Shown: piece after piece, positions 1 to 10,855 of the stretch
Numbering within the stretch: the first letter of the stretch is position 1
Layout: each line of letters opens with the position of its first letter
From: Primulina eburnea
Lineage: Eukaryota > Streptophyta > Magnoliopsida > Lamiales > Gesneriaceae
Assembly: GCF_022965805.1 (NCBI RefSeq)
Contig: NC_133101.1
Span: forward strand, 3,596,001 to 3,660,000
DNA length: 64,000 nt
Direction of reading: 5' to 3'
Notes under the pieces: generated by a model
The model's database searches: none
The model's input: only the letters and a program-made list of their open reading frames with translations
What the model was told of the DNA's origin: nothing
Made by a program: the position numbers and the translations under genes

Positions 1-344
1 TTTATTATTTTATTTCACTTTTATTTATAATATATATGTTTTTGTGTCTTTTTTTCCAATTTATTTTAGATAGTAAAAAATGAAACGTGAATTTATTTAT
101 GTTATACCCACAATATATGTTGTGTGTAAAATACTAGTAAACTACGAAATTGGTTATACGATTCCCACGAAAGCGAACTTCTTGGTACTTTCTTCGTAAA
201 AAGCATCAATTTGTAAACATTCAAGAATGTAACACGTAGTAGTCTTTAATTTGGTTGAATATTAAGATATGTTGGAAATATGGTCTTTCCTCTTGTCATG
301 TCATTTGAAAAACAGTATACCTCTAGAGCTGAATCTATGAATAT

Positions 345-526
345 TGGCAAAAATTTGTGCGAGACGGTCTCACGGGTCGTATTTGTGAGACGGATCTCTT
401 ATTTGGGTCATCAATGAAAAAATATTACTTTTTATGCTAAGAGTATTACTTTTTCTTGTGAATATGGTAGGGTTTACCCGTCTCACATATTAAGATCCGT
501 GAGATGGTCTCACATGAGATCCACTC
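345..526 (-). mobile_element. hAT-type MITE, copy a
   Basis: This 182 bp element has imperfect terminal inverted repeats built around GAGACGGTCTCAC and is flanked by the 8 bp direct repeat atgaatat (337-344 and 527-534). The paralogous site in unit 2 (10951-10958) has a single atgaatat and no element, so the boundaries are secure. An 8 bp target duplication is characteristic of the hAT superfamily. It has no coding capacity. It lies in the opposite orientation to the copies at 4768 and 54315. Confidence 0.9.
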
Positions 527-1602
527 ATGAATATTTCTACATGGCGTTTGAGGTATTTGAAATAATTTCAAATCCATTTGATTTTTTGGATAAATTTATA
601 TTGAGTGAATATCAAAATCTATCCTTTTTAAAAAAAAAAATTGAATAGTTTTGATAAATATAATAGTCATTGATATGATTTTGAATATATATAAAAAAAT
701 TGTCATTTCAAATTCATTCTTCGTATCGTTTTTTATGTCAATCAAACACATGCATTTGGAGATAATGATATATAAGATTTAAATTAAAGCAGGTCACTTG
801 TCTCATTGCATTATGTATGTCAAAGTCTTCTTTCTGTACAGTTGCATGCCTTTTTGGGACCAAGAATAATAATACATGATAGAGAAGACTTGTATTGCAT
901 GGAAGACTTGAGATATGTACAAATAAGGTTTCACTAGATTCGTGGAATGAAAATGGGTGGTACCTCAATTCAGCATTTATTAATTGAGGTAAACAAACAA
1001 ATTAAAAACACACGTAACTGGAAATAATTCGGTTTAAATCAGAAATAGATTTAGAGGTAAGTTTATAAACTAGTATGATAAAAAAAATTTATTGTCATAT
1101 ATTTTTATAAAGTAATGTTAGATGTATATTTAGATTAACACACAAGATGACCTTTTTCTTTTTCATGGGTAATATAAAATAACAAAAATAAAAGATATTT
1201 AATTGAATTTAACTTTACTTTTGTAATTTATTACGCAAAATATTAGTCTGTGTATAACTTTAAGTTATACACACAAAAATTTCATTTTTATACAAAACTA
1301 TAAAAAATTATGTTGAACATATTTGTAATTATTTGGGATAGTTTATAGTTGTGGTTCAGATTATATATGATCACTCATTTTGGAGAATAAGTTGTACGTT
1401 GAAGAATTTTCATATAAATTTGACAGAACCTTTATATTTCCACAATTAATTTCTTATTTTCAATGTTTTGTAACTCGAATAACCACTAATACTTGTCTAT
1501 CAAACATATTTCAATCGACATCTGCATATCCTCTGGTTTCTTCCACGCAAGTGGTAAATGCAACTTTTAATTGTACATATAGTTGTCTATCTGTATTATC
1601 TG

Positions 1603-1928
1603 TGATGGGTAATGAGACATCAAATTAAGTATAAAAGCCCAAGCCCAAAATTATTATTAATTATAAAAGCTCAAGCCCACTATATACTCTCCAAAAAAAA
1701 ATCTATAAATAGGAGAGTATTCTCATTATTTAGGGGGAGGAAGACTTTTGGATAGGAAAACCTTTTAGCTCTCAATTACTTGTTGAGCGTCGAAGTATCC
1801 ACCCCGACGCCTCTGACGTTTCGTTTTTGACGCAGGTGATAGCCCACAAAAATTCTCTCCACCAGCTACTTGGACTCGTTTACGAACCATCAGAATAGTT
1901 TGGATAATCATCATTTTTGGCTACATCA
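1603..1928 (+). mobile_element. Short solo LTR (TRIM-like)
   Basis: This 326 bp insertion begins TGATG and ends CATCA, and is bounded by the 5 bp duplication atctg (1598-1602 and 1929-1933). Unit 3 has the empty site at 50478-50482. A TATA box (tataaata, 1704-1711) and a pyrimidine-rich leader place transcription on the plus strand. No internal domain or second LTR is seen, so it is a solo LTR or TRIM remnant. The host family is not identified. Confidence 0.85.
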
Positions 1929-3292
1929 ATCTGGAATGAGAAATTTTTGCCATCAAATTTCACAATTTCATGTGTCAAACTTTGTTTGCTAGTCATCACT
2001 TTCAAATTCAACTTATCGTTATGATACTAGTTGTTTGAATAAAGTATTGATTTTAATTAATAAAATATATTAAAATTTGTAAAAATAAAATAAGTACAAG
2101 AATACACAAGATTAGATAGTATTTCACCCAGAGTTACGTTCATTTGACATCAATGCAAATTTTCACTATATTCAAATCAATAATACAATAAGAATTGCAA
2201 GAGTATCTATGAGAATTATTTTTCTGCTTTTTCTGTGTATGAGCAATCGAATAAATTCTTTTTTTTTGGTGAATGCGAATAGTTATTTTTTGAATATTTT
2301 TTTAATAGGGAAATGATTTTAACGAGGATGATCAAATGCTATATAAAATTTTCAAAATAAAAATGAAATAACGGTAAGTATTCTTCAAATTTTTCGATTT
2401 CGAAAAATTTGAAGAATATATACATCGAAAAATTTGAAGAATATACAAACATTATAAATCTTTTGGATTTCAAGATAAGAACACACAAGTACAGGAAAAA
2501 ATTAAATATAAAATAAATCAAGTGATGAGAAAAACTTTGAAATGGTCTATTTACCTCCATTTATATTTATATATATGCATCCAAACATTGGTAAGTTGAG
2601 TTCAACTACCCTCACGGCATTGCGTTTATCCAATGATTCAAAATATTTTTTATCGCAAAACTTGTAATATTATTGAGATTAAGAAATATAATTGGTTACA
2701 AAATTTACAAACCAATAAAAAAAATCTCCGGACTTCCAAACAAAGGAAGTTGGGTGAGAAATAGCCAAAGATGCCAGTGAACCTGCAACAGCATTCGCCG
2801 CGTATCGAATGTGGTTTAAAAGTGGTTTTGCCACATTTATTCTTATATATGCGAGTTTCATTGTTTTTTACGTGCATACGAAAATAGCGATAGTTGGATA
2901 AATCTTAAGATAATACCCTAATGCTAAAAACAATCATACTAATAGTAATAGTAATGATAACGATAGGAGTAATAACAACTGTGTGGTGTTTATAATTATT
3001 AGAAGAAAATAATACCAATAAGAATATATTTTTTAAGAATCAATTTGTGGTCATCCACAGTAGATGAGGGCAGACTCAAGATAAATTGTTAAGTATTACA
3101 GAAACTTGAACCTCCTTATTTTTTCTATGCGAACCTCGAATATATCTTGTTCTGAATTTTTCACATATTTCATTGAATGAATTCTGTCATGTATCTTATC
3201 AAAAGATATATGATAAACATATACTTAATGCGTAGTACATATGTGAATTTATCCATTCAATAGTTGGACTGAAGTGTAGATTTTCATTGATT

Positions 3293-5103
3293 TCAAGGCT
3301 TGGCCTGCCGACCTTCTTGGCCGGCATGGGAACAACACCAGCATCCGTAATAGCCATAACCACAGCAGCCATAACCACAGCCACCAAACCAACCACCTCC
3401 AATTAGACATATGAACAGCACGTGCATTTGTTAAAAAAAAAAAAAAAAATTAGTTGTGAGCATAGAATTTGATGTGTTTTTTAGTTAGGAACAATTTTTT
3501 GTGAAAAAATATGACATGTATTTTTGTTTTTTTAAATAGGGAAAAATAACAAAATTGATCCTGGAGTAAATCTAATTGTTATATTGATCCGATTACTTGG
3601 CAAACTGTCGTATCAATCCAATAATTAGTCGATAAAAATAATATCATTCTTTATATATTTGGCCAACAAATTTTTAAAGTAAAAAAGAAAAAAATAGCTA
3701 ATTCAATCATCTACGGTGTCATGCTTGTTTTTTGATCTTCTAACTCGCCAAAGTTGTGTATTAATCCCAAAACTTTGTGTATTTTTTATTTTTATTCTTA
3801 TTTCGTGAAAAATGTTGATGTGACACTAGAAAATACTGACATAACGTCAATAAAAAAAATTAAAAGTAAATAAAAGAATAGATTAGTAATTAAACTATTT
3901 TCAGATACTAACATATAATTTATTTGTGATCAATCATTAAAAACTGAAAATGATAATATATTAGTCTGATAATATAGATTTTTTTAAAATAATGACTATA
4001 ATTCCGCAAATAATATTTTTGATTTTTGGGCACAATATTGAAAATTAAATTTCTTTTTAAAATAAAAACAAAGAAAAAAAATACTACAATTAAGTCCAAA
4101 AACCATATTTTTTTAAATATAATTTTTTAACTCGGTCTAAACATTATTAATGAGTTTTTTTTTTTAAATAAATAAGTGCTTCTAAGGAAAAAAAACATTT
4201 TAATTTGATTTTTCACACGAGTTTACTATTATATTATTATCTATAGATATCTATCAATACATAAATTTCATTTATATATAATATTATTTGAATCATTAGA
4301 TTCGAGAAATAATTCAAAATTTTGATATTCAATTTTTTTATTCTAAGTTCATAGCAGTTGTCTCTCGTCATCGTCAATTTTTAACAATTTTTTAAAATTT
4401 CACACCATTTATTTTGACGATATATTATCAAATATTTGTTTTATATCGTTTTCATATATATACAAACTGATTATCCTTTCAATTTTTTTATAATTGATCA
4501 CAAATCAGTTATACTTTATACATTGAAAATCCATTTTATTACATAATTCGTTTAATGTCTTATTTTAATTGACAAAATTGGCCGTTTGATTTTGATAATT
4601 TGCGGAAAGATTTCAATTGAAAATAATAAATAAATAAATAAAAAGGTGAAACATGATTGTTTTAGTTTGATTTGAGGGTGCAGTCTTCCAAAAAAATAAT
4701 TTAATTGTAGAACTTACCGAAATGGTTCTATAATATAGTGCAAGTTGTCAAATATATATCCTAACAAAGAGTCGATCTTATGTGAGACCGTCTCACGGAT
4801 CTTAATATGTGAAACAGGTCAATCCTACACATATTCACAATAAAAAGTAATACTCTTAGCATAAAAAGTAATAATTTTTCATGGATGACCAAAATAAAAG
4901 ATCCGTCTCATAAATACGACCCGTGAGACCGTCTCATACAAGTTTTTATCCCTAACAAAATAGTATACACATTCAAAGTAAATATTCTTACCTTTATCCT
5001 TGGTAATGGGAGTCTCAGCCAATTCCCTTGCAGCTACTTTGGAGGAAAAGAGAAGAAATGTGGCAATAAAAATGCCAAGAGATAGAAGTCCCTTCAACCA
5101 CAT
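3293..5103 (-). CDS. Small secreted glycine/cysteine-rich protein (GRP3-like), copy 1
   Basis: Two exons are predicted: 5103-4992 and 3396-3293. The donor is GTAAG at 4991 and the acceptor TTGGAG ends at 3397; the split codon is Gly and the frame runs through 71 residues. Residues 1-26 are a signal peptide ending in VAA, followed by RELAE as in the plant GRP family (PF07172 type). Residues 38-62 are GWFGGCGYGCCGYGYYGCWC-like with Cys at 44, 48, 49, 56, 58 and 59, resembling the conserved Cys-rich tail of GRP3 cell-wall proteins that bind WAK receptor kinases. The long Gly-rich repeat block normally between signal and tail is absent. The product is inferred to be extracellular. The 1.6 kb intron holds a MITE starting 41 nt from the donor. 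Paralogues lie at 44938-46606 and 51916-52004. The exon model is from sequence only. Confidence 0.8.
4768..4950 (+). mobile_element. hAT-type MITE, copy b, in the intron of GRP copy 1
   Basis: This 183 bp element has the same inverted termini as copies a and c, and is flanked by cctaacaa (4760-4767 and 4951-4958). GRP copy 2 keeps the empty site at 46454-46461. It therefore inserted after the gene duplication and lies within the intron, close to the 5' splice site. Confidence 0.92.
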
Positions 5104-5158
5104 ATTCGGTTTGATTTTGAATAAGAATTAATGTAGGCATATTCAAGCCTCTGATTTA

Positions 5159-5166
5159 TATTTATA
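5159..5166 (-). promoter_or_regulatory. TATA box of GRP copy 1
   Basis: On the minus strand, TATAAATA lies about 56 bp upstream of the start codon at 5103, a normal distance for a plant promoter with a short leader. Copy 2 has a changed but still TATA-like string at 46657-46665. Confidence 0.6.
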
Positions 5167-5370
5167 GATACAAAATTTTGATATGGCCCTTGTTTATTTG
5201 GCTGTTGGGAATATGTCTTTAATTAGCTTTGTATGCTTCTAATTTCGTTTAATTAACGAAAATAACGTTCACCTACACAAATTGTTCACTTCACCTTGGT
5301 GCACACCAACATGTAATATTCGATATTATTTTGTTCGTTATTTTTATGACATGAGAATTTGTAACTACTA

Positions 5371-5752
5371 TTTTTCGATGTATACTAGGTAAACTCTCGA
5401 GATAACACAACAATTTGCAAATTATGCTAACCATGTAAACTATACTGGACAAGCTTTGTGCGACAGACTTGTCCGAGAAAATATTAGTAGGAGAATCGAA
5501 CTTCTATCATTGTTCAAGTGCTCATAACCTACACCAACTTGGACACCTCTTTGGAGCCGGGGACCTGCGGCCAATCATTTATGTCATTTGATGGATACAA
5601 GACTCAACCATTATCTTTTACTATTTAATGAGTGAGACCGAGTTTTACGGAGCAATTAATTTTGATGTGGATGGTAAATCTATCGGTATTTAAACTTCTT
5701 CTCTTATTTTAAATGAGTAAAAATTAATAATTATTTTAAAATTATTCAAGAT
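5371..5752. other. Spacer between duplication units
   Basis: This is unique-looking AT-rich sequence between the end of unit 1 homology and the start of unit 2. I see no gene, terminal repeat or RNA signature in it. Confidence 0.5.
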
Positions 5753-6002
5753 ATTCCATATATTTTATTATTGTACTTCATTTAATTTATTTATAATATA
5801 TATGTTTATGTGTATTTTTTTCCAATTTATTTTAGATAGTAAAAAATGAAACATGAATTTATTTATGTTATACCCACAATATATGCTAGTAGATGACTAC
5901 GAAAATTGGTTATACGATTCCTACGAAAGCGAACTTCTTGGTACTTTCTTCGGAAAAAGCATCCATTTGTAAACATTCAAGAATGTAACACGTAGTAGTC
6001 TT

Positions 6003-6148
6003 TGTAGAAGTTCGTACTTGAAGCAACCGGAAGAACTTTGTTTATTGATTCAGAAGAAAAAACCGTTCTGTGGATACAAAGCTTACACCTATATATGTCG
6101 TAAGACTAAGAAGCGCTAACACGCTTATTCATTCTAATATACTCAACA
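6003..6148 (-). repeat. 3' LTR of the short-LTR Copia element
   Basis: 146 bp, TGTAG...CAACA on the plus strand. It matches 10710-10855 with no difference noticed by eye. Confidence 0.93.
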
Positions 6149-6160
6149 TCCTCCCCTCAA
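6149..6160 (-). other. Polypurine tract of the Copia element
   Basis: Reads TTGAGGGGAGGA on the minus strand directly next to the 3' LTR. This is the expected plus-strand DNA priming site. Confidence 0.75.
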
Positions 6161-6228
6161 GGTTGCAACTAAACTAACAGAGCAACCTTGATAGAAAAGA
6201 AGAGACATAGACTCAAACAAACAACACA

Positions 6229-9200
6229 TTAACTATCGTGTATAGACTGATGAAGATCACGTACACCAACTTTGGAAACCAAATAAGAATGTTGTGGATA
6301 TCCAAGCGCTTTAGTAAAGATATCACCCAGTTGCTCGGTGGTAGGAATGTGTGCAGTGGCTATGGTCCCGTCCTTAACTCTTTCACGCACTAAATGACAA
6401 TCAATTTCAATGTGCTTTGTGCGTTCGTGATACATAGGGTTGCCTGCAATGTGTATGGCAGCCGTATTGTCACAATAAAGAGTAGTTGGAGCTGATAATT
6501 TCAGACCCATATCTGCTAATAATGCTGAAATCCACACAACTTCACAGGTAGTTGAGGCCATTGCACGATATTCGGCTTCTGCTGAAGACCTGGAAACTGT
6601 GTGTTGTTTCTTGGTCTTCCAAGACAATAAAGAATCCCCTAACTTGACACAATAACCTGTGAGGGAACGACGTGTCATCGGGCATGAGGCCCAATCTGAA
6701 TCACAATAAGCAGAAAGAGAGAAAGATGTGTTTACAGATAACATGACACCTAAACCAGGGGATTTCTTAATGTATCTGACTACGCGAATGGCTGCATCCA
6801 TATGTGATTGCTTTGGTGCATGCATAAATTGAGTTAAGTGTTGCACCGCATAGCAGATATCGGGTCTTGTAATTGTGAGATACAACAATCTGCCCACTAA
6901 TCTTTTATACATGCTTGCATCCTTTAGCAAGATATCCTCAGCATTGCCATGGCCAGATTTACCCATGATAACATCCAATTCATGACTTGTAAACTTCTTA
7001 TTCTGTTCCATCGGTGTATCATACGGCCGAGCACCTGCAACTCCTGTTTCTGCAATTAGTTCAAGTGCATACTTGCGTTGATTCAAATAAATTCCTTCCT
7101 TGGATCGGGCAACTTCAATCCCCAAAAAATACCTCAGATTGCCAAGATCCTTAATCTGCAGCTTGGAGTGCAAAAAACATTGAAGCTCTTGAATCGCCTT
7201 CGAACTACTTCCAGTGATGATGATATCATCTACATAGACAAGGAGAAGAGTGATACAGCTCGATTCTTGTTTGACAAACAATGAATAATCCTGTTGCGAT
7301 TGACGAAAGCCTGCTTCAGACATAATAGCCCCAAACTTGGTATTCCATTGTCGAGAAGCTTGTCGTAATCCATACAAGGACTTCTTTAACTTGCAAACTT
7401 TGTGTTTTCCTTGCACTTTGTATCCTTCTGGAAGAGACATATATATATCTTCATCCAAGTCCCCTTGCAAAAAAGCATTGGTGACATCCATTTGTAAAAG
7501 CGGCCAACGATTGACGGCTGCCACCTTCAAGAAACATCTAATAGTCACAATCTTTGCCGTTGGCGAATATGTGTCATGAAAATCGATTCCTTGTTGCTGC
7601 GTATAACCCTTAGCCACAAGTCTCGCTTTGTATCGATCCACCGTCCCATCAGTCTTAAACTTAACTTTATAAACCCATCTACATCCAATAGGTTTAATAT
7701 CCGAAGACAAATCAACCACATCCCAAGTACAATTCTTTTCCAATGCTGCCAATTCTAAGTCCATAGCATCTCGCCATTTAGAATCTGTGATAGCCTCATG
7801 ATAAGAATTTGGTTCCGTAACTGAAGACATAGCAGCAAGATAGTCTTGGTAGGAAGAAGAAAAATTAGAGTATGTCAAGTACTTAGATATGGGATAAGGA
7901 CAAACAGCTGAATTGACTTTGGAATGTTGAGAACAAGAAAAATCTTTTAACCAAATAGGAGGGACAGTGGTTCTTGAAGACCTTCGTAATGGTTGATCAG
8001 TGGGGGGGTCAGAATGAATTATAGGATCTGATGTAACAGCTTCAGGATTGACAGAAGTAGAGCCATCTTCCATGAAAGAAGTAGTACTCGGAAAAAATGG
8101 AGTTTGTGAATGTTCATTCTCAAAAGGGAATATAGTCTCATGGAATGTTACATCCTTAGAAACAAATACACGTTTGGTACGTAAATCTAGAACTTTATAT
8201 CCTTTTTGCACAGTTGAATAACCCAAGAAAACACACCGACTAGCTCTAGGATCAAACTTGTGTCCTACTGGCAGAACGGACACATAACATAAGCATCCAA
8301 AAACCCGCAGATGCCCAAATGCAGGTGGCTTATGAAAAAGTAGCTCAAAAGGTGTTTTATGGTTCAAAATAGGAGTGGGTGTTCGGTTGATAAGATAAAC
8401 CGCCGTCAACACACAATCTCCCCAGTATTTTAATGGAATGGAGGATTGAAATCTCAATGATCTAGCCACATTAAGAATGTGTCTATGCTTTCTCTCTACC
8501 AACCCATTTTGTTGAGGAGTGTATGGACAAGAGCTTTGGTGCATTATCCCAAGAGACTGAAAAAGGCTTTTGCAATCAGAATTAAAGAAATCTGTTGCAT
8601 TATCAGTCCTAATGACCCTAACCTTGGTCAAGAATTGAGTATCAACCATAGCAAGAAAGAAACGTATCATCCCAAATGTATCTAGCTTAGAATGCATGAG
8701 GAACACCCATGTTCCTCTAGAAAATTCATCCACAATTGTCAAGAAATATTTTTCCCCATTATATGTGGGAGTGTTAAATGGACCCCATATGTCCATATGT
8801 ATTAACTCAAACACCCGAGAGGTTTTAGTGTAACTTTCAGATGGTAAACTTAGTCTAGATTGCTTTGACATGGGACAAACAGAACAATGTGGCAATGTAT
8901 CAATATTGGATATAAATGGCAGTAGTTTCATTCTAAGAAAAGACATATGACCCAATCGTTTGTGCCAATCATGAATACTAACAGAAGATTGTGCAATAAA
9001 AGGCTTCTCTACTGTCAAAGTGTTACATCTTGTTTCAAAAGGGAAAAAACCTATTTTCTGTGTTGAATTTGGAACAAAATGATATAGTCCACCCTCTTCT
9101 CTAGCAATCCCCATTATCTTCCCAGTCTTGAGGTCCTGAAACAAGCAAAAACACGGATAAAAGGTAACAAAGCAGTGATGGTTCTTGGTGAATTTGGAAA

Positions 9201-10128
9201 TGGACAGGAGATTGAATCTGAAATTGGGAATATAAAGCACATTTTCGAGTGTGAGGTTATTGGTTATTGGTACTGTTCCTATCTTGCTTATGCATGCTTG
9301 ATTACCATTTGGCATTCTCACAGACTTAGTGGAATCTGCCATGGACTTTGAATTATGCAACAAAGAGACATCTCCAACCATGTGCTCATTTGCTCCTGTA
9401 TCTACTATCCAAGCATGTGAAACAAGATGTAAATGCGAGTTGTTACCTGCCATATTCACCACTGGCTGTGTGTTCGAACTCTGAAGGTTCGAATGGCCAA
9501 GCAACTTCAGAATTTCTGCATATTGTGCAGCTGTAAAAACTTGGGCACCAACTGGTGTATTTGACTGTGGTCGTATTTCAGCAGCAAATCCTTCCTCTAC
9601 CAAATTGACTTCTCTGTGCACTTTTTTTGGTTTCGGCATGTCTTTGCCAAATTTCTTAGGATAAAACTTTCCTTGTTGAGGTCCTTGTTGAGGTTTATAC
9701 AACTTATGCCCCGGTGGATAACCATTGAGACGAAAGCAGTAATCTATTGTGTGTCCAGTCCAATGACAATAATCACATTTCATTTCTCGTTTTTGTTCTG
9801 TGTTCTTTTCTTTGCTTTGCATAGAGTAAAAAACTGATGTCTGAGTATCATTCGAAGTAAGTGATCGATGTGATTCTTCTTGTGACATCATGGAAAATGC
9901 CTGCCCAACAGATGGTAAAGGAGTCATCATCAGTACTTGACTCTTAATGTGAGCATAACTTTCATTCAATCCCATCAAGAACTGGAGTAAACGTTGTTGC
10001 TGATCATGCTCTACATATTGTCTCGCCGTAGCACACTCACAAGATGGCAAGGTGACCAGCGAAGCATACTCATCCCATAAATGCTTCAATTTACAGTAGT
10101 AAGTTGAGACAGTGTTACTACCTTGCAC
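6229..10128 (-). CDS. Copia Gag(C-term)-Pol polyprotein
   Basis: A 1299-codon open stretch continuing the frame of the gag start at 10515 after one stop. Visible domains: CCHC zinc knuckle (C118, C121, H126, C131); aspartic protease DTG at 243-245; integrase HHCC zinc site (H389, H394, C415, C418) and catalytic D446, D509, E545; the KARLVAKGY RT block near 833-841; RT active site YVDD at 965-968; RNase H from about 1165 to the end, with CDSDWASC and RSSAEAEYRA. The gene order integrase before RT defines Copia. All catalytic motifs look intact. The first residue here is only the position after the stop, not a real initiator. Functions are those of a retrotransposon: particle formation, reverse transcription and integration. 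Confidence 0.93.
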   Translation of the reverse strand: MQGSNTVSTYYCKLKHLWDEYASLVTLPSCECATARQYVEHDQQQRLLQFLMGLNESYAHIKSQVLMMTPLPSVGQAFSMMSQEESHRSLTSNDTQTSVFYSMQSKEKNTEQKREMKCDYCHWTGHTIDYCFRLNGYPPGHKLYKPQQGPQQGKFYPKKFGKDMPKPKKVHREVNLVEEGFAAEIRPQSNTPVGAQVFTAAQYAEILKLLGHSNLQSSNTQPVVNMAGNNSHLHLVSHAWIVDTGANEHMVGDVSLLHNSKSMADSTKSVRMPNGNQACISKIGTVPITNNLTLENVLYIPNFRFNLLSISKFTKNHHCFVTFYPCFCLFQDLKTGKIMGIAREEGGLYHFVPNSTQKIGFFPFETRCNTLTVEKPFIAQSSVSIHDWHKRLGHMSFLRMKLLPFISNIDTLPHCSVCPMSKQSRLSLPSESYTKTSRVFELIHMDIWGPFNTPTYNGEKYFLTIVDEFSRGTWVFLMHSKLDTFGMIRFFLAMVDTQFLTKVRVIRTDNATDFFNSDCKSLFQSLGIMHQSSCPYTPQQNGLVERKHRHILNVARSLRFQSSIPLKYWGDCVLTAVYLINRTPTPILNHKTPFELLFHKPPAFGHLRVFGCLCYVSVLPVGHKFDPRASRCVFLGYSTVQKGYKVLDLRTKRVFVSKDVTFHETIFPFENEHSQTPFFPSTTSFMEDGSTSVNPEAVTSDPIIHSDPPTDQPLRRSSRTTVPPIWLKDFSCSQHSKVNSAVCPYPISKYLTYSNFSSSYQDYLAAMSSVTEPNSYHEAITDSKWRDAMDLELAALEKNCTWDVVDLSSDIKPIGCRWVYKVKFKTDGTVDRYKARLVAKGYTQQQGIDFHDTYSPTAKIVTIRCFLKVAAVNRWPLLQMDVTNAFLQGDLDEDIYMSLPEGYKVQGKHKVCKLKKSLYGLRQASRQWNTKFGAIMSEAGFRQSQQDYSLFVKQESSCITLLLVYVDDIIITGSSSKAIQELQCFLHSKLQIKDLGNLRYFLGIEVARSKEGIYLNQRKYALELIAETGVAGARPYDTPMEQNKKFTSHELDVIMGKSGHGNAEDILLKDASMYKRLVGRLLYLTITRPDICYAVQHLTQFMHAPKQSHMDAAIRVVRYIKKSPGLGVMLSVNTSFSLSAYCDSDWASCPMTRRSLTGYCVKLGDSLLSWKTKKQHTVSRSSAEAEYRAMASTTCEVVWISALLADMGLKLSAPTTLYCDNTAAIHIAGNPMYHERTKHIEIDCHLVRERVKDGTIATAHIPTTEQLGDIFTKALGYPQHSYLVSKVGVRDLHQSIHDS

Positions 10129-10131
10129 TAA

Positions 10132-10515
10132 CTAACCTATATCACGATGTAGTGCAAAAATTCTGGAACCATTCACCTTATCAAATTGTTCTTTAAGATC
10201 TGCCCATACAACTGAAGCCTCGGTGGAATACACTATCCCGCCAAAAATCTCCTTCGATACTGAATTCATAATCCATGACAACACTAATGCATTGCATCGT
10301 TCCCATTGTTGCAACATGAGATTCCCTGTAACCGGTCGCTTACATGTACCATCGATGAACGCAACTTTGTTCTTCGCACGCAACGCAATCAGCATCGCCC
10401 TACTCCAAATACTGTAATTATCAACTCCAGTTAACTGCTCATTAATCAAATTCAAACCTGGAGTATCCGAAGCATGAATTGTCATCGGATCGTTGAAATT
10501 GTTTGCAGTTGCCAT
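10132..10515 (-). pseudogene. Copia Gag N-terminal part, ended by an in-frame stop
   Basis: 127 codons from an ATG that begins MATANNFNDP and includes the Copia gag region GVDNYSIWSRAMLIALRAKN. It terminates at a TAG (10134-10132) with the reading frame continuing directly into the following 1299 codons. No bases are missing, so this is a nonsense substitution rather than a frameshift. Unless read through, it would prevent expression of the rest of the polyprotein. Confidence 0.88.
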
Positions 10516-10697
10516 GTCTGTACGAGCAGAGCAGAAATGTAGATTGAATCCCCAATTGCAGCTAGCTCAGAAAATGAACGGGAAAAAAACGAGTGATTCC
10601 TCAAGACGAATCCTCAATTGCAGCTCAGAAATGAACGCGATCTATGGTAATCACCAGTCACGCGTAATTCAGCTGGATCTTTAGTTCAAACTCCTTT

Positions 10698-10709
10698 GCT
10701 CTGATACCA
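10698..10709 (-). other. Primer-binding site of the Copia element
   Basis: Minus strand TGGTATCAGAGC immediately follows the 5' LTR. It is the standard complement of the 3' end of initiator-Met tRNA. Confidence 0.9.
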
Positions 10710-10855
10710 TGTAGAAGTTCGTACTTGAAGCAACCGGAAGAACTTTGTTTATTGATTCAGAAGAAAAAACCGTTCTGTGGATACAAAGCTTACACCTATA
10801 TATGTCGTAAGACTAAGAAGCGCTAACACGCTTATTCATTCTAATATACTCAACA
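10710..10855 (-). repeat. 5' LTR of the short-LTR Copia element
   Basis: 146 bp LTR adjoining the primer-binding site and followed by the target duplication gtctt. It matches the LTR at 6003-6148. Confidence 0.93.

Larger units (their letters stand above)
1..5370. repeat. Segmental duplication unit 1 of 3
   Basis: This stretch is collinear with 5755-46883 once the insertions there are removed, and from about 875 to 4440 it is collinear with 49772-53040. It carries the intact GRP-like gene copy 1. It also has private insertions: a MITE at 345-526, a solo LTR at 1603-1928 and a MITE at 4768-4950. The rest is AT-rich noncoding sequence, and the short ORFs in it show no recognisable product. The left boundary may lie outside the window. 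Confidence 0.85.
6003..10855 (-). mobile_element. Ty1/Copia LTR retrotransposon with 146 bp LTRs (nearly intact)
   Basis: A complete 4853 bp element with 5 bp target duplications gtctt at 5998-6002 and 10856-10860. The empty site is in unit 1 at 242-246. The two 146 bp LTRs appear identical by eye. On the minus strand the order is 5' LTR (10710-10855), primer-binding site, gag, protease, integrase, RT and RNase H, polypurine tract, 3' LTR (6003-6148). One in-frame stop in gag is the only obvious lesion, so it is a recent insertion. Confidence 0.95.

Noticed and set aside
1380..1628. 82-codon plus-strand ORF in unit 1
   Set aside because: The equivalent sequence in units 2 and 3 is not open, and the ORF runs into an inserted solo LTR.
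3199..3402. 67-codon minus-strand ORF starting MEVVGLVAVV
   Set aside because: Wrong frame over GRP exon 2. The spliced frame gives the Cys/Gly tail and matches copies 2 and 3.
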